Positions 1 to 5,151 are shown, counted from the stretch's first letter. The stretch: 5,151 nt of DNA from an uncultured Corynebacterium sp. (GCF_947253065.1 NZ_CAMXWS010000067.1:1-5151); one strand, 5' to 3'. A program made the numbers and translations. Notes: a model not told the origin generated them from the letters alone.

Positions 1-235
1 TCATGGCCACGGCGTAGGTGCGGCCCTCGTCCGTCAGCTCCACGGAGCCGTACGGCGCGTGGACAATCAATCCCTGGGAGCTCAGTTTGCGCATCGCATC
101 AGACACCGATGACATGCGCAAACCCGTCTGCCGGGAGATCGACGTCGCCGTAACAGGTTCGGACGACCATTCCGTGAGACTCCAGATCACCTTCAGGTAG
201 TTCTGGGTCGAGGTCGACAGATCACTCACGGACAT
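1..235 (-). CDS. mntR: MntR-like DtxR-family metal-dependent repressor (5' part, runs off window)
   Basis: This is the N-terminal 78 residues of a DtxR/MntR-family transcriptional repressor; the rest lies beyond the left edge. It begins MSVSDLSTSTQNYLKVIW, the first helix of the family. A winged helix-turn-helix follows: the HTH spans about residues 29-57 (TSISRQTGLRMSSVSDAMRKL) and the wing about 60-72 (HAPYGSVELTDEG). This pattern resembles actinobacterial MntR/SirR proteins more than DtxR/IdeR. Family members bind DNA when loaded with Mn2+ or Fe2+ and repress metal uptake genes. The C-terminal half, with the remaining metal ligands and the dimer interface, is not visible. At the position of DtxR Met10 and B. 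subtilis MntR Asp8 the protein has Asn12, and at MntR Glu11 it has Lys15. The start lies 10 nt after the transporter stop, with a weak GAGTGG ribosome site overlapping that stop, so an operon is likely. The family call is firm; the Mn rather than Fe assignment is inferred from similarity. Confidence 0.85.
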   Translation of the reverse strand, partial: MSVSDLSTSTQNYLKVIWSLTEWSSEPVTATSISRQTGLRMSSVSDAMRKLSSQGLIVHAPYGSVELTDEGRTYAVAM

Positions 236-245
236 GTGCACCACT

Positions 246-1121
246 CTATACGGGTTGCGTTCTTTTCTTGCCGCGCCCTTGCATCGCCTGGATCATCGCA
301 GCAGTGATCACCAGCAGGATCGCCGTGAACTTCAGCCCCGAGATGTGTTCCGACAGCAGCAGCCAGCCGAAGAACGCGGCGATGGCGGGTTCGAGGGAAA
401 GGAGGATGGCGAAGGTGTTGGGGGTGAGGCGTCGTAAAGCAATAAGCTCCAGCGAGTACGGAACGAGCGACGCGAGAACGGCGGTGCCTAACGCTATGCC
501 GAAGAGGCGGGTGTCCGCCATGATCGTGAGTGAACCTTGCCAGCCGAGCGGCATGAGGGCCATGCCGCCGATGAACAGCGCAACCGCGAGGCCACCCTGG
601 CCGGGCACCGAACTGCCCGCGCGCTTGGAAGCAAGGATATACAAGGCCCAGAACATGCCCGCTGCCAGCGTGAACGCAACGCCAACCGGGTCGAGTGGAT
701 AGCCGTTGTAGGAGTTGATGCCCAGCAGCAGCATGCCGGTGAGCGCAAGGGCCACGCACACCGCATCACGCACAGAACGCGACAACAGGGCAGCGAGGGT
801 CAACGGCCCCAAGAACTCGATGGTCACCGCGGTACCCAGCGGGATCCGTTCGAGCGCGGTGTAGAAAGAGCCGTTCATAAACCCCATTGTCAGCCCAAAC
901 GTAATCACGGCGCGCCACTGCTGCGCATGCCACTCCCAGAAACGAGGGCGACTAGCCACAAGAAGAATCACGGCAGCGAGCAGCAGACGCAAAGACGCCG
1001 TGGCCCAACTGCCCGCGTGCGGAAACAGTTCAACCGCCAACGCGGCCCCAAGCTGCAGCGAAATGCACGAGCCGATGATGCACGCAACACCAAGCGGTGA
1101 GGTCGGAGTTGAAGCGGTCAT
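246..1121 (-). CDS. DMT-superfamily (EamA) transporter, RhtA-like
   Basis: This is a 291-residue inner-membrane protein with about ten hydrophobic helices in two EamA repeats, the usual length for the family. The first half carries NGSFYTALERIPLGTAV and IEFLGPL (residues 83-107). The second carries YSLELIALRRL, LSLEPAIAAFFGWLLLSE (about 222-258) and a GAGxFWALYILASKRAG-type stretch (154-168). These patterns resemble E. coli RhtA, a threonine/homoserine exporter, so export of amino acids or related metabolites is likely. The substrate cannot be read from sequence. The C-terminus is basic (GRGKKR), consistent with a cytoplasmic end. The ATG at 1121 is preceded by no clear Shine-Dalgarno but by TAGACT ending 8 nt upstream, which suits a leaderless mRNA. 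It is transcribed away from guaA and leads into the mntR-like gene 10 nt downstream. Co-transcription with a metal regulator may be autoregulatory context rather than a sign of metal transport. Confidence 0.88.
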   Translation of the reverse strand: MTASTPTSPLGVACIIGSCISLQLGAALAVELFPHAGSWATASLRLLLAAVILLVASRPRFWEWHAQQWRAVITFGLTMGFMNGSFYTALERIPLGTAVTIEFLGPLTLAALLSRSVRDAVCVALALTGMLLLGINSYNGYPLDPVGVAFTLAAGMFWALYILASKRAGSSVPGQGGLAVALFIGGMALMPLGWQGSLTIMADTRLFGIALGTAVLASLVPYSLELIALRRLTPNTFAILLSLEPAIAAFFGWLLLSEHISGLKFTAILLVITAAMIQAMQGRGKKRTQPV

Positions 1122-1129
1122 GGCGGTTC

Positions 1130-1135
1130 AGTCTA
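1130..1135 (-). promoter_or_regulatory. Candidate -10 element for the DMT transporter/mntR unit
   Basis: On the minus strand the hexamer reads TAGACT, matching the corynebacterial TAnnnT -10 pattern. It ends exactly 8 nt before the ATG at 1121, so transcription would start at or within a base or two of the start codon. No convincing -35 element and no Shine-Dalgarno are visible. This is a prediction from motif and spacing only. Confidence 0.45.
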
Positions 1136-1149
1136 TGCAGGCCATGAGT

Positions 1150-1155
1150 TAAACT
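1150..1155 (+). promoter_or_regulatory. Candidate -10 element for guaA (leaderless transcript)
   Basis: The hexamer TAAACT fits the TAnnnT -10 pattern and ends 8 nt before the GTG start at 1164. A weak TTCAGT at 1127-1132 gives a 17-nt spacer. No Shine-Dalgarno precedes the GTG, which agrees with a leaderless mRNA, a common class in Corynebacterium. If correct, guaA has no 5' leader and no room for a guanine riboswitch. Other -10 choices, such as the TATGCA at 1134-1139, fit less well. Confidence 0.5.
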
Positions 1156-1163
1156 TTGAATCC

Positions 1164-2735
1164 GTGACTACCTCTCCAACAGCTAATGCACATCCGCGCC
1201 CTGTTCTTGTTGTGGATTTCGGCGCGCAGTATGCGCAGCTCATTGCCCGTCGAGTGCGTGAAGCGCGTATCTATTCTGAGGTCGTGCCGCACACGATCAC
1301 GGCGGAAGAATTGAAAGCTAAGGATCCGGTTGCGCTCGTGCTGTCTGGTGGCCCGTCGTCCGTGTATGAGGATGGTGCACCGAAGCTTGACCCGGCGATT
1401 TTCGAGCTTGGTTTGCCCACGTTTGGCATTTGTTACGGCTTCCAGGTGATGACTCAGGCGCTGGGTGGCACCGTGGCCAAGACCGGTTCGCGCGAGTACG
1501 GCCGCACGAAGATGGATGTGTGTGGTGGCGTGCTCCACGCCGGTTTGGCGGAGCAGCACTCTGTGTGGATGAGCCACGGTGATTCCGTGACGCAGGCGCC
1601 GGAAGGCTTCGAGGTCACTGCTTCTTCGGAGGGTGCGCCGGTCGCCGCGTTTGAGAACGCGGAGCAGCGCATGGCGGGAGTGCAGTATCACCCGGAGGTT
1701 ATGCACTCGCCACACGGTCAGCAGGTGCTCACTCGCTTCCTCACGGAGATCGCGGGACTCGAACAGACCTGGACTGCGTCGAATATTGCAGAGCAGCTTA
1801 TCGACGCAGTCTTGGCCCAAATCGGCCCCGACGGCCACGCCATCTGTGGCCTGTCTGGTGGCGTGGACTCCGCCGTGGCGGCGGCGCTCGTGCAGCGCGC
1901 TATCGGCGACCGCCTGACCTGCGTGTTCGTGGACCACGGTCTGCTTCGTCAGGGCGAGCGCGAGCAGGTGAAGAAGGACTTCGTAGCTGCCACCGGCGCG
2001 AAGCTGGTGACAGTGGATGAGCGCGACGCCTTCCTGGGCAAACTCGCCGGCGTGACCGAGCCGGAGGCGAAGCGCAAGGCGATTGGTGCGGAGTTCATCC
2101 GTTCCTTCGAGCGCGCAGTGGCTTCCGTGCTGGAGGGTGAGGACGTTGGCTTCCTCGTCCAGGGCACCCTATACCCGGACGTTGTGGAATCCGGTGGTGG
2201 CACAGGAACCGCGAACATCAAGAGCCACCACAACGTGGGTGGCCTGCCGGATGATGTGGAGTTTGAGCTCGTTGAGCCGCTGCGTCTTCTGTTTAAGGAT
2301 GAGGTCCGTGCAGTCGGCCGGGAACTGGGTCTGCCGGAGGTCATTGTGAACCGCCAGCCGTTCCCGGGCCCAGGCCTGGGCATCCGCATTGTCGGCGAGG
2401 TCACTTCGGAGCGCTTGGAAACCTTGCGCAAGGCCGACGCTATTGCCCGCGAGGAACTGACCCACGCCGGCCTGGATGATCAGATTTGGCAGTGCCCGGT
2501 GGTCCTACTCGCGGACGTCCGCTCCGTCGGCGTCCAGGGTGATGGCCGCACCTATGGCCATCCGATCGTGCTGCGCCCAGTCGCTTCCGAAGACGCGATG
2601 ACCGCCGACTGGGTGCGCGTGCCGTACGAGGTGCTGGAGACGATCTCCACCCGCATCACCAACGAGGTAGAGGACGTCAACCGCGTGGTCCTGGACATTA
2701 CGTCCAAGCCACCGGGAACCATCGAGTGGGAGTAA
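1164..2735 (+). CDS. guaA: GMP synthase (glutamine-hydrolysing)
   Basis: GuaA makes GMP from XMP, ATP and glutamine in the cytosol, the last step of guanine nucleotide synthesis. The protein is 523 residues, the normal length, and every domain is present. The class I glutamine amidotransferase domain (about 13-200) has an oxyanion-loop SGGPSSVY at 61-68, nucleophile Cys90 in GICYG, and His176/Glu178 in YHPEV. The ATP-pyrophosphatase domain has the P-loop SGGVDS at 231-236. The XMP-binding and dimerisation domain has QGTLYPDVVESG at 333-344, KSHHNVGGLP at 353-362, RQPFPGPGLGIR at 397-408 and the C-terminal KPPGTIEWE. The GTG start is chosen because the conserved VLVVDFGAQY follows at the expected distance and a -10-like TAAACT sits 8 nt upstream; there is no Shine-Dalgarno. 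It diverges from the transporter gene and converges with the esrI-like gene, so it is probably monocistronic. No damage is seen. Confidence 0.98.
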   Translation: MTTSPTANAHPRPVLVVDFGAQYAQLIARRVREARIYSEVVPHTITAEELKAKDPVALVLSGGPSSVYEDGAPKLDPAIFELGLPTFGICYGFQVMTQALGGTVAKTGSREYGRTKMDVCGGVLHAGLAEQHSVWMSHGDSVTQAPEGFEVTASSEGAPVAAFENAEQRMAGVQYHPEVMHSPHGQQVLTRFLTEIAGLEQTWTASNIAEQLIDAVLAQIGPDGHAICGLSGGVDSAVAAALVQRAIGDRLTCVFVDHGLLRQGEREQVKKDFVAATGAKLVTVDERDAFLGKLAGVTEPEAKRKAIGAEFIRSFERAVASVLEGEDVGFLVQGTLYPDVVESGGGTGTANIKSHHNVGGLPDDVEFELVEPLRLLFKDEVRAVGRELGLPEVIVNRQPFPGPGLGIRIVGEVTSERLETLRKADAIAREELTHAGLDDQIWQCPVVLLADVRSVGVQGDGRTYGHPIVLRPVASEDAMTADWVRVPYEVLETISTRITNEVEDVNRVVLDITSKPPGTIEWE

Positions 2736-2752
2736 ACCTGGGAGGTTTACTC
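2730..2752. terminator. Perfect inverted repeat between convergent genes, candidate bidirectional terminator
   Basis: Arms GAGTAAACCT (2730-2739) and AGGTTTACTC (2743-2752) are exact reverse complements around a GGG loop. The guaA stop TAA (2733-2735) lies in the left arm, and the stop of the minus-strand gene (2747-2749) lies in the right arm. The position, symmetry and convergent context suit a bidirectional transcription end. There is no T-run after the stem on either strand and the stem is only moderately GC-rich, so it is not a textbook intrinsic terminator. It may be weak, need help from Rho, or act mainly in 3'-end processing. Confidence 0.55.
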
Positions 2753-3823
2753 GGCAAACTGCGCGGACACGGACCCGATGCGGTGCTCCACATTAATTGT
2801 GAGCAGCTCTCCGTCCTTGTCCGCGTTTTGCTTTCCTGTGGGGCAGGTGGTTTCGCCGATGGTGGCCTGGCAGTGCACCTCAACCGGAACGTTGCTGGGC
2901 AGGATGATGTTGATCTCGCCGATGCCGTTGTTGAAGTTGACGGTCTTCGGCTCCTTGAGTGGCGCCAGGTCCGAGAGATCAACGCGCAGTTCGCCGACGA
3001 GGTTGTTGACGTCAGGGATGGTTTGAGCGTCCTCGTATGTCAGATGCACTTCGCCGATGCGGTCGGCGACACCAGGGGCAAACACGACAGGTGTTGCAAT
3101 GATCAGCGCCAGAGGAATCCACAGCCACAGGCGTGAGCCTTTCTTCTTTCTCGACTCCGGTTCCACGGCGGGTTCCGGTGCTGGTTCAGGATCGGGCAGG
3201 TGCCATAGTCCTGGCGCCGCGCCCAGCGGGTCCCACGCTGGGGGAGTTGGGGTTGCAGGCTCCGGGCCGGCGGGGTGTTCGTAGCCCTCCGGCGGGGTGA
3301 ACTGGGCCGTCACCGGCGGCTCAGGCTGCGCTTTCGGTGGGCGAGGCGCGTGCTCAGCCGGCGGCACCACGAGCCCTTCGGGCGGAACCGGCGTGCGCTG
3401 GTGCAGCGCCCACCAGGCCACCGCCGCGAGAGCCAGCCCACCAAGGGAAGAGAACACGAGTTCGCCGTCAGTGGCCACGGACAAGGTGGGGAAGAAGATA
3501 ATGAGTAGCACCAGAAGGCCCCAGCCAGTGGTGCGGTCTTCGCGCTCCGCGTCCGTCAGTTCTTCCTTCGGCCGCGAGATCACCTGCGCGGGGCAGGAGG
3601 ACATGCCAAAGCGTGGCATGAGGAATCCGCACAGGATGTAGGTGAATAGGCCAACACCAAACACGAAGGACAAGGCCACAAACGCCACGCGGATGAGCAA
3701 AGCGTCGATACGGTAACGCACCGCGATGCCTTCGCAGATACCGGCGATAACTGCGTTTCCGCCCTGCTTGGAGGGGATGCGGGGAGGGCGGGTGTCCCAC
3801 ATTTCTTTCAGCGTCTCGTTCAT
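2747..3823 (-). CDS. esrI: EsrI-like membrane protein: PspC domain plus LiaF-like C-terminal domain
   Basis: This is a 358-residue membrane protein that probably modulates the kinase encoded divergently next to it, as EsrI and LiaF do in the EsrISR and LiaFSR envelope stress systems. Domains in order: a PspC domain (about 10-72, with AGICEGIAVRYRID leading into a hydrophobic helix at about 43-69); two hydrophobic segments (about 101-117 and 122-140); a Pro/Glu/Ala-rich linker (143-222); a basic RKKK (225-228); a membrane helix (232-250); and a C-terminal beta-rich domain (256-358). The last has recurring IGE/VGE strands (IGEVHL, VGELRVDL, IGEINIILPSNVPVEV, IGETT), typical of LiaF/DUF4097-like domains. 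RKKK before the last helix suggests the C-terminal domain faces outside, but topology is not certain. The ATG at 3823 is chosen because the PspC domain begins just after it. The frame stays open for 123 more codons upstream, but these run across the promoter and antisense to the kinase gene. No good Shine-Dalgarno is seen. The name rests on architecture and on the guaA-linked location known for C. glutamicum esrISR. Confidence 0.85.
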   Translation of the reverse strand: MNETLKEMWDTRPPRIPSKQGGNAVIAGICEGIAVRYRIDALLIRVAFVALSFVFGVGLFTYILCGFLMPRFGMSSCPAQVISRPKEELTDAEREDRTTGWGLLVLLIIFFPTLSVATDGELVFSSLGGLALAAVAWWALHQRTPVPPEGLVVPPAEHAPRPPKAQPEPPVTAQFTPPEGYEHPAGPEPATPTPPAWDPLGAAPGLWHLPDPEPAPEPAVEPESRKKKGSRLWLWIPLALIIATPVVFAPGVADRIGEVHLTYEDAQTIPDVNNLVGELRVDLSDLAPLKEPKTVNFNNGIGEINIILPSNVPVEVHCQATIGETTCPTGKQNADKDGELLTINVEHRIGSVSAQFAE

Positions 3824-3829
3824 GGTTCC

Positions 3830-3835
3830 AGTATG
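3830..3835 (-). promoter_or_regulatory. Possible -10 element for the esrI-like gene
   Basis: On the minus strand CATACT ends 6 nt before the ATG at 3823. It deviates from TAnnnT at the first base, and no clear -35 element is seen. With no usable Shine-Dalgarno (GGAA lies only 2 nt from the ATG), a leaderless transcript is possible. This is a tentative call. Confidence 0.25.
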
Positions 3836-3884
3836 AAAGGCAGGGGTGCGTAGCGGTATCGGGAATGACCCTGGTTTTTGGATT

Positions 3885-3900
3885 TCAGGGTTTACCCTGA
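3885..3900. promoter_or_regulatory. Perfect palindrome in the divergent esrI/esrS region, candidate response-regulator operator
   Basis: TCAGGGT and ACCCTGA are exact reverse complements separated by TT, giving a 7-2-7 site. It lies 61 nt before the esrI-like start and 34 nt before the esrS-like start. NarL/LuxR-family regulators such as LiaR bind short inverted repeats as dimers and often autoregulate their loci, so the partner regulator encoded at 5088 onward is the obvious candidate. Related half-sites lie nearby: ACCCTG at 3868-3873 (the same half-site 26 nt upstream) and CAGGGGT at 3841-3847. A TACCCT inside the palindrome also resembles a -10 element. Binding is inferred, not shown. Confidence 0.6.
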
Positions 3901-3919
3901 TTCGCGCCGCGAATAAGCA
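3892..3919 (+). promoter_or_regulatory. Possible esrSR promoter overlapping the palindrome
   Basis: TTACCC (3892-3897) and TAAGCA (3914-3919) are separated by 16 nt and would place a transcription start near 3926, shortly before the kinase ATG. The -35-like hexamer lies inside the palindrome, so a bound regulator would touch the promoter directly. Both hexamers match consensus poorly, so this is a weak call. Confidence 0.25.
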
Positions 3920-3934
3920 TGCGAAGATAAGCGC

Positions 3935-5077
3935 ATGTCCAATTCCAACGAGGAGACCCGTGCTTACCCGCGTTTTGTGCGCGTGGAGCAAGGCCGGGTT
4001 GTTGCCGGGGTCGCGGCGGGGTTGTCGGTGCATGTGCGTATCGACGTCACCTGGGTCCGCCTCGCCCTCACCCTCACGTCCTTCCTCGGAGGGATGGGGA
4101 TTTTGCTGTATGCGGCGCTGTGGGTGTTCAGCCCGGTAGGTGTGCCGCAGCAGCCAGTGATTGACCGCTACCGCGTCGGTGGTGCTGCTCATGCACTCAT
4201 GATCGTGGGGGCGTTTGCGCTGTGGGCGCTTTCGGCGGGCGGTGGTGGCTGGCTTTTCATCGTGATTGCTCTGGTGGCTCTCGGTGCGGTGTTGGCCTGG
4301 CAGGCCTATGACCGTGACATGCGTACCACGGGGTCTGTTGTGCTGTTGGTTTGTGGCGCGGCGTTGGTCATGGTCGGAGTGGTGGTCATCGCGCTGATGG
4401 GGGACCGTGGCGGTATAACCGGTGTGATTTTGGCGGTGCTGGCCTCAGTATCCGGTGTAGGCATTCTGGTGGTGCCGCTGATTGTGCGGCTGTTCCGCTC
4501 ACTCGTGCAGGAACGTGAGGAGAAAGCGGTGGCGGACCAGCACGCTGTTATTGCTGCTCATCTGCATGATTCGGTGCTGCAGACGCTCGCGCTCATTCAG
4601 AAGCGCGCGGGTGATGCGGAGGAGGTTGCGCGTCTTGCACGTGGTCAGGAGCGTGAGTTGCGGGCCTGGCTTTATGGCTCCCCTTCGGCTCCCGCGAGCC
4701 TCTTTTCTGCCCTTAATACCGCGGCGTCTGACGTCGACGACATGTTTAACGTGCGCATCCGTCCGGTCACCGTTGGGGAAGACCTAGAGATGAATGCTGG
4801 CGTGGAACCCGTCGTCCTGGCCGCCCGGGAGGCGATGGTCAACGCGGCGAAACATTCGGGTGCGACCGCCATCGACGTGTACGTGGAGCACCTTGCGGGT
4901 GAGCTCAGCGTGTTCGTTCGCGATCGCGGAACCGGGTTTGACCTGGATGCCATCCCGGAAGACCGGCACGGCATCCGCGATTCCATCACTGGCCGTATGG
5001 AGGGCGCTGGCGGCACCGCGGTGGTGAAAACCGCGCCGGGCGAAGGTACAGAAGTGGCACTCACGTTGTCGCTGTAA
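3935..5077 (+). CDS. esrS: EsrS-like PspC-domain sensor histidine kinase
   Basis: This is a 380-residue membrane histidine kinase that senses envelope stress and phosphorylates the response regulator encoded just downstream. The N-terminus is a PspC domain (about 10-68; VVAGVAAGLSVHVRID and then a hydrophobic helix), followed by further hydrophobic segments (about 84-102, 105-122, 133-153, 161-186) with almost no extracellular loop. The cytoplasmic part follows. The HisKA_3 dimerisation helix has HLHDSVLQTL with phospho-acceptor His211. The ATPase domain has the N-box AREAMVNAAKHSG (Asn303), the G1 box RDRGTGFD (329-336), the HGIRDSITGRM motif (345-355) and a terminal GEGTEVALTL. All kinase motifs look intact. 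With no sizeable outer domain, sensing is probably within the membrane or through the EsrI-like partner, as in LiaFSR. The ATG at 3935 has a modest GAAG ribosome site at 3923-3926, 8 nt upstream. The regulator gene starts 10 nt after the stop, so the pair is an operon. Confidence 0.9.
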   Translation: MSNSNEETRAYPRFVRVEQGRVVAGVAAGLSVHVRIDVTWVRLALTLTSFLGGMGILLYAALWVFSPVGVPQQPVIDRYRVGGAAHALMIVGAFALWALSAGGGGWLFIVIALVALGAVLAWQAYDRDMRTTGSVVLLVCGAALVMVGVVVIALMGDRGGITGVILAVLASVSGVGILVVPLIVRLFRSLVQEREEKAVADQHAVIAAHLHDSVLQTLALIQKRAGDAEEVARLARGQERELRAWLYGSPSAPASLFSALNTAASDVDDMFNVRIRPVTVGEDLEMNAGVEPVVLAAREAMVNAAKHSGATAIDVYVEHLAGELSVFVRDRGTGFDLDAIPEDRHGIRDSITGRMEGAGGTAVVKTAPGEGTEVALTLSL

Positions 5078-5087
5078 GGTCGAGATC

Positions 5088-5151
5088 ATGCAGCCAGTCC
5101 GCGTTTTTCTTGTCGACGATCACTCCGTCTTCCGCTCCGGCGTCCGCGCCG
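5088..5151 (+). CDS. esrR: EsrR-like NarL/LuxR-family response regulator (5' end, runs off window)
   Basis: Only the first 21 residues are present: MQPVRVFLVDDHSVFRSGVRA. The beta-1 strand followed by the acidic pair Asp10-Asp11 (Mg2+ binding) and HSVFRSGVR is the standard opening of NarL/FixJ-type receiver domains. These pair with HisKA_3 kinases like the one directly upstream. The phospho-acceptor Asp and the DNA-binding helix-turn-helix are outside the window. The start lies 10 nt after the kinase stop; AAGG overlapping the stop codon (5076-5079) or GAG at 5082-5084 could serve as ribosome site, so translation is probably coupled. The specific name is inferred from the locus. Confidence 0.85.
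   Translation, partial: MQPVRVFLVDDHSVFRSGVRA

Noticed and set aside
537..1100. A 187-codon open frame on the plus strand opposite the transporter gene
   Set aside because: It is rich in Arg, Gln and His with no domain, whereas the minus strand gives a clear ten-helix EamA protein over the same bases.
1147..1155. AGTT-A-AACT mini-palindrome as an operator, for example for the MntR-like protein
   Set aside because: The arms are only 4 nt, do not extend, and overlap the candidate guaA -10 element; such a short symmetry is expected by chance.
1122..1163. A guanine riboswitch or attenuator upstream of guaA
   Set aside because: Only 42 bp separate the two divergent start codons and the likely -10 element lies 8 nt from the GTG, so there is no room for a leader RNA.
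1149..1937. A 262-codon open frame antisense to guaA
   Set aside because: The composition (rich in Arg and His) and position match a shadow of the strongly conserved guaA frame; no family is recognisable and there is no promoter or ribosome site of its own.
1949..2431. A 160-codon open frame antisense to guaA
   Set aside because: It is a Ser/Arg/Pro-rich shadow of a GC-rich gene with no support of its own.
2730..3900. The shared GGTTTAC core of the convergent hairpin (2730-2752) and the divergent palindrome (3885-3900) as two copies of one operator or repeat
   Set aside because: Only about 7 bases are shared, and the arms and loops otherwise differ; the first lies over stop codons and the second in a promoter, so a common origin is not supported.
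3824..4192. A 123-codon N-terminal extension of the esrI-like reading frame, starting at 4192
   Set aside because: It runs antisense through the kinase gene's 5' end and across the divergent promoter and palindrome, shows no recognisable domain, and the PspC domain already starts just after the ATG at 3823.

Overview
The window looks like chromosomal DNA from a fairly GC-rich Corynebacterium or close relative. The evidence is the GuaA sequence (523 residues), the short intergenic gaps with TAnnnT -10 elements close to start codons, and above all the gene content. A manganese-type DtxR-family regulator, guaA and a divergent EsrI/EsrSR-like envelope stress module sit side by side, and a similar guaA-esr neighbourhood is known in C. 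glutamicum. I see no insertion sequences, phage genes, tRNA or rRNA genes, CRISPR arrays or tandem repeats. No gene-free stretch exceeds about 111 bases.

Layout. Positions 1-235 (minus) hold the 5' part of an mntR-like regulator, cut by the window edge. Positions 246-1121 (minus) hold a ten-helix DMT/EamA transporter of the RhtA type, directly upstream of mntR and probably in one operon with it. Positions 1122-1163 are a 42-bp divergent promoter region with a -10-like hexamer exactly 8 nt before each start codon, which suggests leaderless mRNAs both ways. Positions 1164-2735 (plus) hold guaA, encoding GMP synthase, complete with all catalytic motifs. Positions 2730-2752 are a perfect 10-bp inverted repeat that contains the stop codons of both convergent genes.

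Positions 2747-3823 (minus) hold esrI-like: a PspC domain, membrane segments, a Pro/Glu/Ala-rich linker and a LiaF-like C-terminal domain. Positions 3824-3934 are a divergent promoter region with a perfect 7-2-7 palindrome. Positions 3935-5077 (plus) hold esrS-like, a PspC-domain membrane histidine kinase of the HisKA_3 type. Position 5088 to the window end (plus) holds the first 21 residues of its NarL/LuxR-family response regulator.

How the genes work together. The right half encodes a LiaFSR/EsrISR-like three-component envelope stress system: an accessory or inhibitory membrane protein, a sensor kinase and a regulator. The palindrome between the two divergent units is the best candidate for the regulator's autoregulatory operator. 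The left half is housekeeping: GMP synthesis, a small-molecule exporter and metal-dependent gene regulation. The system type is known, so no wholly new system is claimed. The most notable observations are the intergenic palindrome, the twin leaderless-type promoters, the stop-codon hairpin, the cysteine pair in the EsrI sensor domain and the Asn at a metal-ligand position in the MntR-like protein.
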